This document shows, one piece after another, positions 54,294-64,000 of a stretch of 64,000 nt of DNA. The position numbers were made by a program, and so were the translations under genes. The stretch is taken from the NCBI GenBank assembly GCA_036426205.1, contig CM071570.1, positions 6,961,747 through 7,025,746 of the forward strand. The letters run 5' to 3'. The DNA is from Ascaphus truei. Taxonomy: Eukaryota > Chordata > Amphibia > Anura > Ascaphidae. The notes under the pieces were generated by a model. The model ran no database searches. It was given only the letters and a program-made list of their open reading frames with translations, and was not told the origin of the DNA. Position 1 is the first letter of the stretch, and every line of letters begins with the position of its first letter.

Positions 54294-57200
54294 TCATTGC
54301 CAAATTGTGGCTACCTCGACCCCGGGGATATCTATCTGTGCCAACCAAGGCGTCCAGACTTTTAGGTATTTGGCGCCAGTGTCATTAACTAAGCTCGTTA
54401 GTTTTTCCATCTGGCATATGTACCACATTCGATTTCGAATTTTGGGGAAGTTTGGGATCTCGGGTTGTTTCCACATAGCTGCGATCTCGCATCTCGTTGC
54501 TGTTGCGAAATGTGCAACTAATTTATTTCCAGTTTTAGAGAGGCCCGGCCATGACCTATTCAGAAGGAACAGCCACGGGTCCGGGGGAATTGTGAGGTCA
54601 AAAATCCTCTGGATCCAATTTCTAATTTCTTCCCAAATGGGTGAGATTTGAGGGCATGACCACAGCATGTGCAACAGGTCGGCCGATTCTCCACATTGTT
54701 TTGGGCAGAATGGAGAGTATCCTGGCACAAACCTTTATAATTTTAGTGGGGTAAGGTACCACCTCATCAATACTTTATATGCATTTTCTTTCAGAGTCGT
54801 ACAAATAGAGCTTTTGGCGGCCGCCTCTAGTATGGCCGACCAGTCCTCCTCTTCCAGGGCCTCTCCCAGATCCGTCTCCCACCTGATTCTATATGCTAGT
54901 TTTCGCTCTTGTTGTGCATTCCCAGAACCAACTATTTCTCCATATATCTGCAATGTAAGTCCCCGTGTGACTGTTTGTGTCAGACAGAGCTTTTCAAATG
55001 TGGTTAATGGCGGGTAGGGCGAATTCTTGTTAAAGTATGCCCTGATCTGAAGGTATCGGAAAAATTCGGAATGTGGGATATTGTTCCCGGATTTGATTTG
55101 TTCAAATGATTTAATTTTATTTAGTATCCCCTCCAGATCTCTGAGCCGAATATATCGATATTGTTTCCAAATCCCTGAGACATTTTCTGCTAGCCCTGGC
55201 GCAAAGTTGGGGTTGCCCCACAATGGGGACATCAGTGAGTGTTTGGATGTTAAGGTATATTTAAATTTAGCGTCCTCCCAAATTGACAATGAGTTGATCA
55301 TCGAGGAAAGCAGCCGTTCACCCCATTTAACGGCTGTTTTGGGTAACCAAAGCAGATTGTCTAACTCCAATGGGAAGCAGACCGATTTTTCCAGATCCAC
55401 CCATCTTTTCAATGCTGGGTCGGTCTGCCATTGTGTGAGTTGACACAATTGCGCCGCTTTATAGTAAGATAACAGGCAAGGTACCGCTAAGCCTCCTGAT
55501 CGGGTGGTCCTTTTCATAATTGTCTTGTTTACTCTCGTTTTTTTCCCTCCCCATATGAAGTTGGAGATTTCAGACTGAAGTGAGAGTATTTCCTTCGGTC
55601 TCAGTGGCACTGGCAGAGTCTGAAAGAGGTATAGGATATGGGGAGGAGATTCATCTTTACACTATGTATCCTGCCAATTCAGGAGATCCTATATGGCATC
55701 CACTTTCTCAGATCATCCTTTAGGGTTCGAATTAGTTTTGGGATAATTTGCTTCGTAGATTCCCTTATAATCTTTAGTGATATGGACTCCTAGGTACTTA
55801 ATATGTTTTGGTTGTCAATTGAAATTGAAGTTCAGACTCAATAGTTTTTCTGTTTCTTTTGGGAGGCTGATATTCAGGGCCTCTGATTTGGTTTGATTAA
55901 TTTGAAATCCAGATATCTTATGAAATTTTTCCAATAGAGCAAACAGGTTCGGCAGAGAGGTAAGGGGTCTGGAGATCACCAGCAAGATGTCGTCTGCGTA
56001 CAGGGCAACCTTGTGGGATTTCGAGTCTATAGTAATCCCTGAGATATCCGGGTCTTACGGATCTGCGCCGCGAGAGGTTCCATACACAGGGCGAATAAAA
56101 GGGGAGATAATGGGCACCCCTGACGTGTGCCACTTTTAATTTGGAATGTATTTGATGGGAAGCCCTGGTGTATGACCATAGCAGCGGGGCCAGAGTACAA
56201 CGCCATTATTGCACCACTCACCTTATCCCCAAAGCCAAATGCCCCAAGCGTCTGTTGTAGGTAAGGCCAGTCAATCCTGTCAAAAGCTTTTTCTGCATCC
56301 AGACTTAACATCATAGCTTGTATTTTCTTATTATTTGATATCTCTAGCAGATCAATAATTCGTCGGGTGTTGTCCGCTGCTTGTCTATCTTTAATAAAGC
56401 CGACTTGATCTGGATGTATGTCTGGGCAGGATGTGACTCAATCTATTGGCTATTAGTTTGGCGTCAATTTTAACGTCAGTATTAATGAGGGAGATTGGTC
56501 GATAACTTTTGCAGTCTTGCGGATCTTTTCCATCTTTATAAATCACTGAGATAGACACCTGAAGCATCCGCTCCGGGAACGGGGCTCCCGCCAAAACAGC
56601 GTTAAACATTCGGAGCAGCCATGGGGCCAGGTTCTTAATGAACTTCTTATAAAACAGCCCTGAGTAGCCATCTGGGCCCGGGGCCTTTGAAGGCTTGAGG
56701 TCAGCGATGACCTGGGAAAGTTCCTCTAATGTGAACTCTGCTTCCAACACCTCTCTGTCCAACCCGCTCAGCCCCGTCAGATTGGCACTCGTCAGAAAAT
56801 CTTCCACAGCCCTTGCAGTTTTGGAATTATGTGCCACTTTCTCTCCATCATATAGATTTTCATAAAATGATTTGAATTCTTCCACTATGTTTTTTGGATT
56901 GGATGTAGAGGCTCCAGTTTTTAAGCGGATCGCCTGAATGTTATAATTTGATTGTTTGGCCTTTAATTTGCGTGCTAGCATGGTATCTGGCCTGTTTGCC
57001 TTTTCATAGTATTTCCTTTTTGACCAACTCAAGGATTTGTTTGCTTGTGAGGCCAGCAGTAGATTAAGTTCAATTTTGGTGTTCTTTATCTCAGCTAATA
57101 TCTGAGGGTCAGTTCGTTTTTTTGTTTTGTCATGAGGGCGTGTAGTTTGTTTTGGAGTGCTATCATTTTATTGTTTCTTTCTCTTTTTCTGCATGTTGCT

Positions 57201-58093
57201 ATGCCAATTAGTGCCCCTTATGGTTGCCTTATGAGCCTCCCAGAGGGTAAAGTATGATTTTACCGAACCACAATTTATACTAAAGAACTGGTTTATTTCC
57301 TCACTCACTGCCCCACATATATCTGGGATTTGTAAGAGTGACTCATTAAGTTTCCAGTTTGCGCCAGGCCTATCAGAACGAATTTGAGTGCACCGTAGTT
57401 CTATGGGTGCATGGTCAGACCATGAAATATCATGGATGCCTGTATAGGAGACCAAGGGGACCAGTCTACTAGAGATGAAGAAATAGTCGATTCTGCTATA
57501 TGCATCGTGGGGGTGGGAATAGAAGGTGTAGTTTTTCTCTGTGGGGTGTAACTCCCTCCAGATATCAGTTAACTGATTTTTCTTGAGTCCCGCCTTTAAA
57601 GCGTCTAGAGCCCTCTTCCGACCACTCCTAGGCGTGCCAGTTCTATCTAGCTTCGGATTCGTCGTAAGATTAAAGTTACCCGCTAGGATAATGTGACCTT
57701 TGGCTGCCTGGTGCAGTTTTTGAAAGAATCCTCTAAGAAAATCATGGCTTTGCTCACAAGGAGCGTACAGCGAAGCCAGAGTCACCGGTTGCTCGTGAAT
57801 AGTTACCACAACAATCAGGAATCTGCCTGCACTGTCCCTCCTGAGTGTCTGCAACGCAAAGGGAACGCTATTATGGAAGAGAATCCCTACCCCTCATTTT
57901 TTCTCCATCGCAGATGCTAGATAGAATTGTGAAAATTGTTTATCTAGTTATTTAGGTGAGCTACTGGTGCTGAAGTCGGTCTCCTGAAGGAGGACAATGT
58001 CCGCCTGTTTACTTTTGTAATCTATGAATGCGGCTTTCCTTTTTATGGGGCTGTTAAAACGTTAACATTATTAGATATAATATTTATCGCCAT
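54294..58093 (-). pseudogene. L1 ORF2, copy D, multiple frameshifts
   Basis: The start is at about 58093 (MAINIISNNV). Pieces: endonuclease at 57854-57168 (LYAPCEQ, AGNFNL with N for the usual D, SRIDYFF, SDHAPIEL), the RT start at 57032-56391 (KAPGPDGYSG, SYRPISLIN), 56314-56027 (AEKAFDRIDW, RQGCPLSPLLFA), then YADD near 56000 (in frame in the overlapping 56133-55918 region), 55610-54735 and 54728-54294 (CPKQC..HMLWSC). At least five frame changes are present. The AGDFN to AGNFN change alone would hurt the endonuclease. Confidence 0.9.
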
Positions 58094-59649
58094 TTACGTT
58101 TCGGTATGTGTATGCGGCGTCTTGCTGTGATACTGTATTTGTGTATCTTGATTCTGAATAGGTGGGTGATACCTGAGCGAACACTGAAGCTCACGTATGG
58201 AGTGGTCCTCTGTGACCTCCTACTGGATGGGCTCTGCGCCCCGGTGAGGGTAAGTTTCCTGGGAAGGGGGGGTGGGGAGGGGGCGGGGAAACACACAAAA
58301 ATAAAAATGAAAAGAACCGTGTCTGGGGTGAGCCAGAACCGGCTCTTCTGCCCTACGGATTGGACAGCTGCCTGGCACCTCTGGGGTGGGCTACCAGGCA
58401 TCCTTAGTTCTGTCCTCTGTAGGGATGAGCGGTCCCCATGGACTAGCTCCATGAGGCACCTCTCGAGGCGCCGACGAACTACCAGGGTAGTTCACACCGG
58501 CAATTTGGCGTAGTATAATTAGTGGCACAGTATGAGCGAAAAGCACCATAACAGAACCGAGCAACTTTAACTTAACTTTAGCTGAGCCGCCGTGGCCGGA
58601 CGCCCGGAGACCCCTCACTGACCGGATGGTTTCCTCTGTCGCCGTCGCCGCACCTCCCCCCGCTCTGCTATTTTCTCTATCTCTTATTCCTCGTCCATGC
58701 CCTCCGGCCAGGGCAGGGTCGATTCAGGGTCCGTGTCCCTGTCGGGTAGAGGTGTGTGCGAGGCGGACCCCATCGTGGGTATCCCCGGACTCCCAGTCCC
58801 GCCGCCCGCTGTGAAGGCAAAAAAACCCGTGATATACAACAACATTTGGCTATCTCTTAAACTAGATAGTAATCAACTTAAGATAACAACAATAGGCATC
58901 TCTGATAATGACCATATCCCTTTAAACAAACGTTCTGACCCTTTCAGATGAGGGATGTCCAGTGTACGCAATTCCCCCTTCCCCCGTCCCCCATCAGATC
59001 CCCTCTCAATCCCCTAAATGAGCATGGCCGGCGATTAAAAATCGGGGATCCCCGGGCTAGTTTCCTCCCACCTGGTATATGTGGCCTGAATACCACTTGT
59101 GGATTCCCCGGGGGGGGGGGGGGGCGAACAGCCACCCGAGCTGGCCGCCCCTCCCTATCTAAACCTTATGGGCCTGGTGATTTTCCCTGTGGTGTCCCTC
59201 AGGCAAACCCTCTCCCGTCTCTCCTCCCGTAGAGTCCCCAGCTGAGGCTGCATCCTTTTTGCTCCTGACACGGTGGAAGCCTCCGTCCGCTGATCCGGAT
59301 GGGTATTATCCCGGTGTGCGTGGGACCTGAAATTCCGCTTTCGTAGGGGTTGCAGGGTCAGGCGAAAGGCGCTCAGAATACGTCACATTGATGATGCGCA
59401 GCTGTCTCCCTCGTTGCGGCGCCGCCTCCACTGCCTTCGCGCCCTCAGCCAGGGTTCCCGCCACCTAGCTCCAAAGATGGCTGCCTGTTTCCACTGTGGC
59501 CTGCAATGCCTGAAGGTGACCACCAGGGGGGGGGGGGGGGCAGTGAAAAGAAACTCCTGTTAGCGGCCATGTGTTCTGTGGAGGGGAAATGGGGAGAGTC
59601 TCCTTTAACTGCCTGATTGGACTTGGCTGCTGCAGGAGAACTCGACTTT
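58094..59649 (-). promoter_or_regulatory. Inter-ORF spacer of L1 copy D
   Basis: 1.56 kb. The plus-strand G-run at 58264-58290 (GGGGGGGTGGGGAGGGGGCG) lies about 170 nt before the ORF2 ATG. Two further G-runs are at 59110-59124 and 59527-59540, and a CAAAGATGGCTGCC word at 59473. No protein recognised. Confidence 0.5.
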
Positions 59650-60422
59650 TTACTGGTCAGCAGCTATGGAGGTCCCCACTCTTCTCCAGGACGTATCCAG
59701 CGCAGGATCAGGCTCCGGATTCAGGTGAGGAGGTTGGGAGGGACCGGCGCTAGATGTTATCTGCAACAGACCCAGCTTTTTTAGGAAAGCGTCGCCATCT
59801 TCTGCCTTCTTTATAATGTGAACAACCCCATTTTTTAGTACAAGAAGGGCAAACGGGAACAGCCATCGATATCTGACCCCTTTGTCTTGTAGAATTTTTG
59901 TAATGGGGTCCAGATTTCTCCATCTGGCGAGGGTGGCAGGCGAGAGATCCTGGAAAATCTGAAGTTTAAACCCTTCAAACTCCAGGATTCGCGCCTCCCT
60001 AGCGATCTGGCAGATAGAGTCTTTAATGCGGTAATAGTGGAACCGCACTATTATGTCTCGGGGGGGTCCCCTGCTTGTGGTTCTGAGCGTAGCACTCTAT
60101 GGCAACGGTCAAGATGCAGGTCGTGCTCAGCTTTATCAGGGAGCATGTGCTCCAGCCATCTTTGCACGAATTCCTCGGGGTTATTGATGGTTTCTGGGAC
60201 CCCTCTTATACAGACGTTGTTCCTGCGGTCCCAATTCTCGGTATCTTCCTGCTTATCCGCGATCTCGCGGACCTTATCCGCCAGATGGGAGACTGTTTTA
60301 TTTGTTTGTATCAGGGCCCTCGTCTTGGTATCTACTTGTGTCAAGGTGATGTGAGAAAGGTCCCGCACGACTCCCCTGAATCTCGTTTCCTTCGGGGTAG
60401 TGGTTGGACTTGCTTCTCCCAA
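59650..60422 (-). pseudogene. L1 ORF1, copy D, 5'-truncated and frameshifted
   Basis: The first frame (60422-60051) has the coiled-coil end, ENWDRRNNVCIRGVPET (RRM start) and RCHRVLRSEP. The second frame (60048-59650) continues MRFHYYRIKDSI, FQDLSPATLARWR and the C-terminal domain. The switch occurs in the G-run of PPRD near 60056-60063, the same place as in copy A. The ATG at 60422 is probably not the original start. Confidence 0.85.
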
Positions 60423-60424
60423 AG

Positions 60425-61370
60425 TGGGTATTTCTTCTCCTTTTCTCTTTGTTCTAAAAAAGAGGTAGTTTTGTGTGATTTGTTAGGTGAAATTGTATTA
60501 CCAGTGTGGCTGTTGGGTCCCTTGTGAGATGTTTTAGATCTTGCCCCCTCCCTCACCGCCCCCACACCCTGCTCTTGGATGTCTAAGTTGTCCTCACAAT
60601 CAACTCTTAAAACAGAGTAATGATTGGAGGTGGAACAGTTTGCAGAGGGAGTGTCGGGTAAGGGGCAAGGTCTATCACTTTTGTCTTTCTTGTCCAACCG
60701 TACTTCTTTTAGCAATGTAATGATTTCATTTTTCTCTATTTCATTAGATATAGGTTTCTTGTAATGTTTATTGCCTCTATTTTCTTCTCTATAACCGGAA
60801 TAGGATCGACCATATCTGTGATGTTTATTAAAATCTTTATTCCTCTTCCAGTTTCTAACTCTATTATTAGCATATTCATCCTTATCACGTTTAAGTTTGT
60901 TTGTTTTTCTCTCAATAATTTCTTTTTCAAATGAAATTACTCTTTTGTGTACTAATTCGTCTAATGAGATGAATTCTTCCTTTCCTTCAAATGGTTTTAT
61001 AATCGCCTGTACCTGGGCTATCTCTCTCCCTAAAACCTCCAATCTCTCTTCTCTATAGGAGATTAGAAGCTTAATGAGAGAGATAGAGCAGTCTTCCAAA
61101 ATGGTATTCCAACTGGCTGTAAATGTCTCATTTGCCTCAAAGGTTGGTTTCTTTGTTATCCTAAGTCCTCTCGGGACCAATTTAATATCCAAATAATTTT
61201 GGAGTGAGAGCAGATCCAGCCAGTTTTTCATCTCATCCTTGGTAACATTTTCCAACTCTTGAAAATTATTTTTTAAATCAACATTACTCTCCTGGAGTAC
61301 AATGGGGTCCTCATCAACAATATTGGCAAATCTGTTCCTCCTAGCAAACCTAAAGATTAGCACATGACAA
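60425..61370 (-). pseudogene. PLE N-terminal coding segment, inverted relative to its RT
   Basis: The minus frame reads MLIFRFARRNRFAN, NYLDIKLVPRGLRITKKPTFEA, SWNTILEDCSISLIKLLI, a long basic/charged stretch (RKTNKLKRDKDEYANNRVRNWKRN in two parts) and a polar tail. In amphibian PLEs this type of N-terminal region precedes the RT in the same orientation (from family knowledge, not checked here). Here it points the other way and abuts the RT frame at about 61370. The polar tail runs out near 60425 into L1 D sequence. Confidence 0.75.
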
Positions 61371-61371
61371 T

Positions 61372-63560
61372 TTATTACCTGATAACTTATTATCTGATAT
61401 TACAATTCATGAGGAAGATCTGAACTCATCAGTAGATCCCAATCCATCTTTACGGACTGACCCTGAGAGCAATATAATTTACAGGTCATCACCTTTTGCT
61501 CCAAAATCGGTATATTTCCCCTACCAATCAAAGGGGAACTTTATCGATACTTTTTATACACTGGTTCTTGGGGACCTTGAAAGGTTGTGCCAAAATAATG
61601 TGGAACTGAAACACAGTAATTTAACTAAAGAAGAGACTGCAACCATGATCAATATAAAGAATAACTTTGATCTTATAGTCCGCCAGGCAGACAAGGGTGG
61701 TGCTATCGTTCTACAGGATCGTGTTGATTATATATGCGAAGCCCATCGCCTTCTACATGATTCTGTATCCTATACTATACTAGATGAGGACCCAGTTATG
61801 GGCTATCAGTCGGAATTTCAGAATCTCCTCCAGGAAGCACTTAATAAAGGGATTATCACTAATTTAGAGAAACAAATTTTATTCCCTAAACACCCTAGGA
61901 CACCTATATTTTATCACCTGCCAAAATTGCACAAAGATAAAGTGGGGTGGGGGTGGGATCGATGACGTCCAACTTGTCCCAATATATTGACTATTATTTA
62001 CAACCATATGTCACAAAGTTAAAATCACATATTAGGGACACGTTGCATGTCATCGATTCCACCTCTGATATTATTTGGAAGGATACCTTTCACTGGATTA
62101 CATGTGATGTATCCTCACTATACACCTGTATTGATCACACTAAAGGTATCCAGGCTATTAATCACTTTTTTGAATTAGACACTAACCTTCACCCTTCACA
62201 GAAAACTTTTCTTTTAGCATGCATTCAATTTATTTTAAGTCACAATTATTTCTTATTTGAAGACACATATTATTTACAAATCTGTGGAACGGCTATGGGT
62301 CCCAGATTTGCCCCCAGCTATGCTAATCTCTACATGGGACTGTGGGAGAGTACCCATGTGTGGGAGAATGCTAGTCTGAGGGGTGGTCTGGTTTACTATG
62401 GCCGTTTCATAGATGATATTATTTTCATTTGGGATGGTGATAGGGATATCCTGGAGGAGATTCTGTCATCCTTCAATACTAACGAGATGGGCCTAAAATT
62501 TACACATACTGTACACCCTAGCACCATTGTCTTTTTGGATTTGGAACTATATATTGGCAAAGAAAATCAGAGTCAGACAAGAACACACTTTAAATCAGTG
62601 TCAGCCAATAGCTATTTACATTATGGTAGCAACCACTACAAAAAGTGTCTAAACAACGTGCCTAAAAGTCAGTTCTACAGAATCAGGCGCCACTGCTCAG
62701 AGGACTCTGACTTTACATTACAGGGGAGGGATCTATCTAAAAAGTTTATAGAGATGGGCTATGATGTGTCTGTTGTTAATAAAGCATTTCAGGATGCAAG
62801 TCTTATAAAAAGAGATACACTTCTGGAACAATCAAAAAACAAATCTGAATCATTGCGTGTAAGTAGAAAAAAGGAGTACAAATCAAATAATGCACCGAAA
62901 TTTATTACACAATTTAATCAGTCTGCTCACCAAATTAGAAATATTTTAAATTGTCACTGGAAAATAATACGCAATGATCCAGTAATTGGCCACCTAGTAC
63001 CTGAATATGCTCCAACTGTATTCAGAAAAGCGAGGAGTATTAAAACATTGCTGGCATCAAGTAAACTCAAAACCAAAAAGATTACTAATCAAAATATGGC
63101 TCTAAAGGTGGGGAACTTTGAATGTGGAAGAGGCCGATGTCTTACTTGTAAACATTTGACAAAATCTAATAAATTTACATCACACTCAAATGGTACGTCA
63201 TATGAAATAAAAGACCATATAAATTGTCTAACTGAATATGTTGTGTATCTCATTTCATGCGAATGTGGCACACAATATATAGGCCGTACATCTAGGGCTC
63301 TTAGTACACGATTCTTGGAGCATCGGCGAAACATTATAAATGGGTGTCAAACACACAGCCTCTCCCGTCATTTTTGTACTAGTCACAACAAAGATCCTAA
63401 ATCCCTTTCTGTCATGGGCATTGAGTTCATCCCCCCCTCCTATATGGGAGGAGATCGCTTTCAAAAGTTATGTACCCGAGAAACTTACTGGATGTACATT
63501 TTGGATACCACTCATCCCAAGGGACACAATGACCACATTGACATTAGTACCATAGTTTGA
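61372..63560 (+). pseudogene. Penelope-type reverse transcriptase plus GIY-YIG endonuclease, one break
   Basis: The frame is open from 61372 (LLPDNLLSDITIHEED) through VRQADKGGAIVL and FYHLPKLHK to about 61945. There the PGRPIVSG-type motif is replaced by a Gly/Trp run and the frame shifts, indicating a small deletion. The second frame (61947-63560, 537 residues) has SMTSNLSQYIDYYL, CDVSSLYT, GTAMGPRFAPSYANLYMG and the catalytic RFIDDIIF (metal-binding DD). These are followed by the thumb, a Cys-rich linker (CGRGRCLTC..INC) and the GIY-YIG domain: VYLISCECGTQYIGRTSR, RFLEHRRNI and RETYWMYI with the expected glutamate. The RT copies the element RNA and the endonuclease nicks target DNA. Only one disruption is obvious, so the insertion is fairly young. 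Confidence 0.93.
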
Positions 63561-64000
63561 ACACCCCTAATGCCTAGCATTCCCTTTGGGCTATGGTCTT
63601 TTGTCTGGTCATTGTGATTCAATTCATTTATCAAGGGTATTGGTTAGCTTCGTGCTCGGTACGATTCACTTCCACAAATGGTCAATTTTGATTTTATTTT
63701 CATTTTTATTTATCTATTCATTCATTTTTACAATTATTATTATTATTTTTATTTTGTTTTTATTTTTATTTTTATTTATATCTATTTTTATTTTTATTTT
63801 GATTTTGTTTTTATTTTCTATGATCCCCATTATTTTCCTCTCATACAACTCACAATATTCACACACTTATATTCATTCATTAAACACTAATATTCACATA
63901 TAATACACTTATTTATATACACACATAATGTATATTTTCATTAGAACACAGACACCAACACAATATTCCAATATATTACTATTTATTATTTTTCAATATG
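63561..64000. other. AT-rich flank with T/A low-complexity block
   Basis: After the PLE stop codon the sequence is AT-rich; 63680-63835 is almost only TTTTA/TTTAT words. ORFs here (63586-63903) are Phe/Ile-rich artefacts of that composition. Probably PLE 3' UTR. Confidence 0.6.

Larger units (their letters stand above)
53836..60424 (-). mobile_element. L1 element of the Tx1-like group, copy D (subfamily of A)
   Basis: Minus strand, with a poly(A) tail (plus-strand T-run 53836-53846), a 3' UTR, ORF2 in several frames, a 1.56-kb spacer and an ORF1 that stops abruptly near 60424 where PLE sequence begins. About the first 60-80 residues of ORF1 and the 5' UTR are missing from this side. Either the L1 is 5'-truncated or the PLE inserted into it. 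Protein ends such as PWLAQIDIPG link it to copy A. Confidence 0.88.
60425..63560 (+). mobile_element. Penelope-like element with 5' inversion
   Basis: It consists of an inverted 5' segment (60425-61370, minus) joined to a direct 3' segment (61371-63560 and beyond, plus) encoding RT and GIY-YIG endonuclease. Gene order and the junction fit a 5' inversion formed during target-primed insertion. The 3' end of the element is not resolved in the window. No hammerhead motif is seen after the stop codon up to 64000. Confidence 0.88.

Noticed and set aside
63586..63903. Phe/Ile-rich ORFs resembling membrane proteins
   Set aside because: Low-complexity T/A-rich DNA after the PLE stop codon.

Overview
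This window is vertebrate nuclear DNA and most probably amphibian, likely a frog or toad. That is inferred from its repeat families and cannot be proven from one window: L1 elements of the Tx1-like group, Penelope-like elements (PLEs) with hammerhead-ribozyme motifs, a CR1/L2/Rex1-type LINE, long palindromic DNA elements and many LTR-like repeats. I find no convincing host gene, tRNA or rRNA. Everything that looks like coding sequence belongs to transposable elements, so the window is a gene desert or a large intron built of nested insertions.

Layout. 1-130 is a hairpin repeat. About 345-2516 is a 5'-truncated, frameshifted CR1/L2/Rex1-like LINE on the minus strand. 4690-5313 and 14402-15090 are inverted pieces of a PLE leader with hammerhead-ribozyme remnants; an AT-rich palindrome (5314-6000) lies beside the first. 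L1 copy A (6328-14389, minus) sits between them with a perfect 12-bp target-site duplication and an uninterrupted 1267-residue ORF2. 15778-17294 is an LTR-like repeat. 17298-18195 and 25285-25835 are one PLE split by L1 copy B (18196-25267, minus, 17-bp target-site duplication). 26.1-34.6 kb holds dispersed repeats, a 93-bp minisatellite, two more LTR-like copies, a 603-bp foldback transposon, another ribozyme-bearing PLE terminus and a pyrimidine-rich tract. 35.8-36.4 kb is an eroded PLE reverse transcriptase. 40.6-41.6 kb is a fourth LTR-like copy. 42.6-46.4 kb is a composite foldback element with a tandem array of about 590-bp units inside one arm. L1 copies C (46361-53812) and D (53836-about 60424) follow, both on the minus strand. 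60425-63560 is a PLE whose 5' part is inverted.

How the elements relate. All four L1 copies lie on the minus strand and form two subfamilies (A with D, B with C). Each has ORF1, then an unusually long GC-rich spacer of 1.5-2.5 kb, then ORF2. A C-rich tract is conserved about 160-200 nt before the ORF2 start. B clearly landed in a PLE and A landed between PLE-derived segments. The PLE at the right end either landed in D or was hit by it. Copy A has the least damaged ORF2. C has an intact ORF1 and only two nonsense codons in ORF2. B and D are more decayed.

Assembly caveats. There is a 57-N gap at 13059-13115 flanked by the same 46-47 bases on both sides, so it may be a false duplication. The 42.8-45.15 kb array differs between units mostly by single-base indels, as in unpolished long-read sequence.
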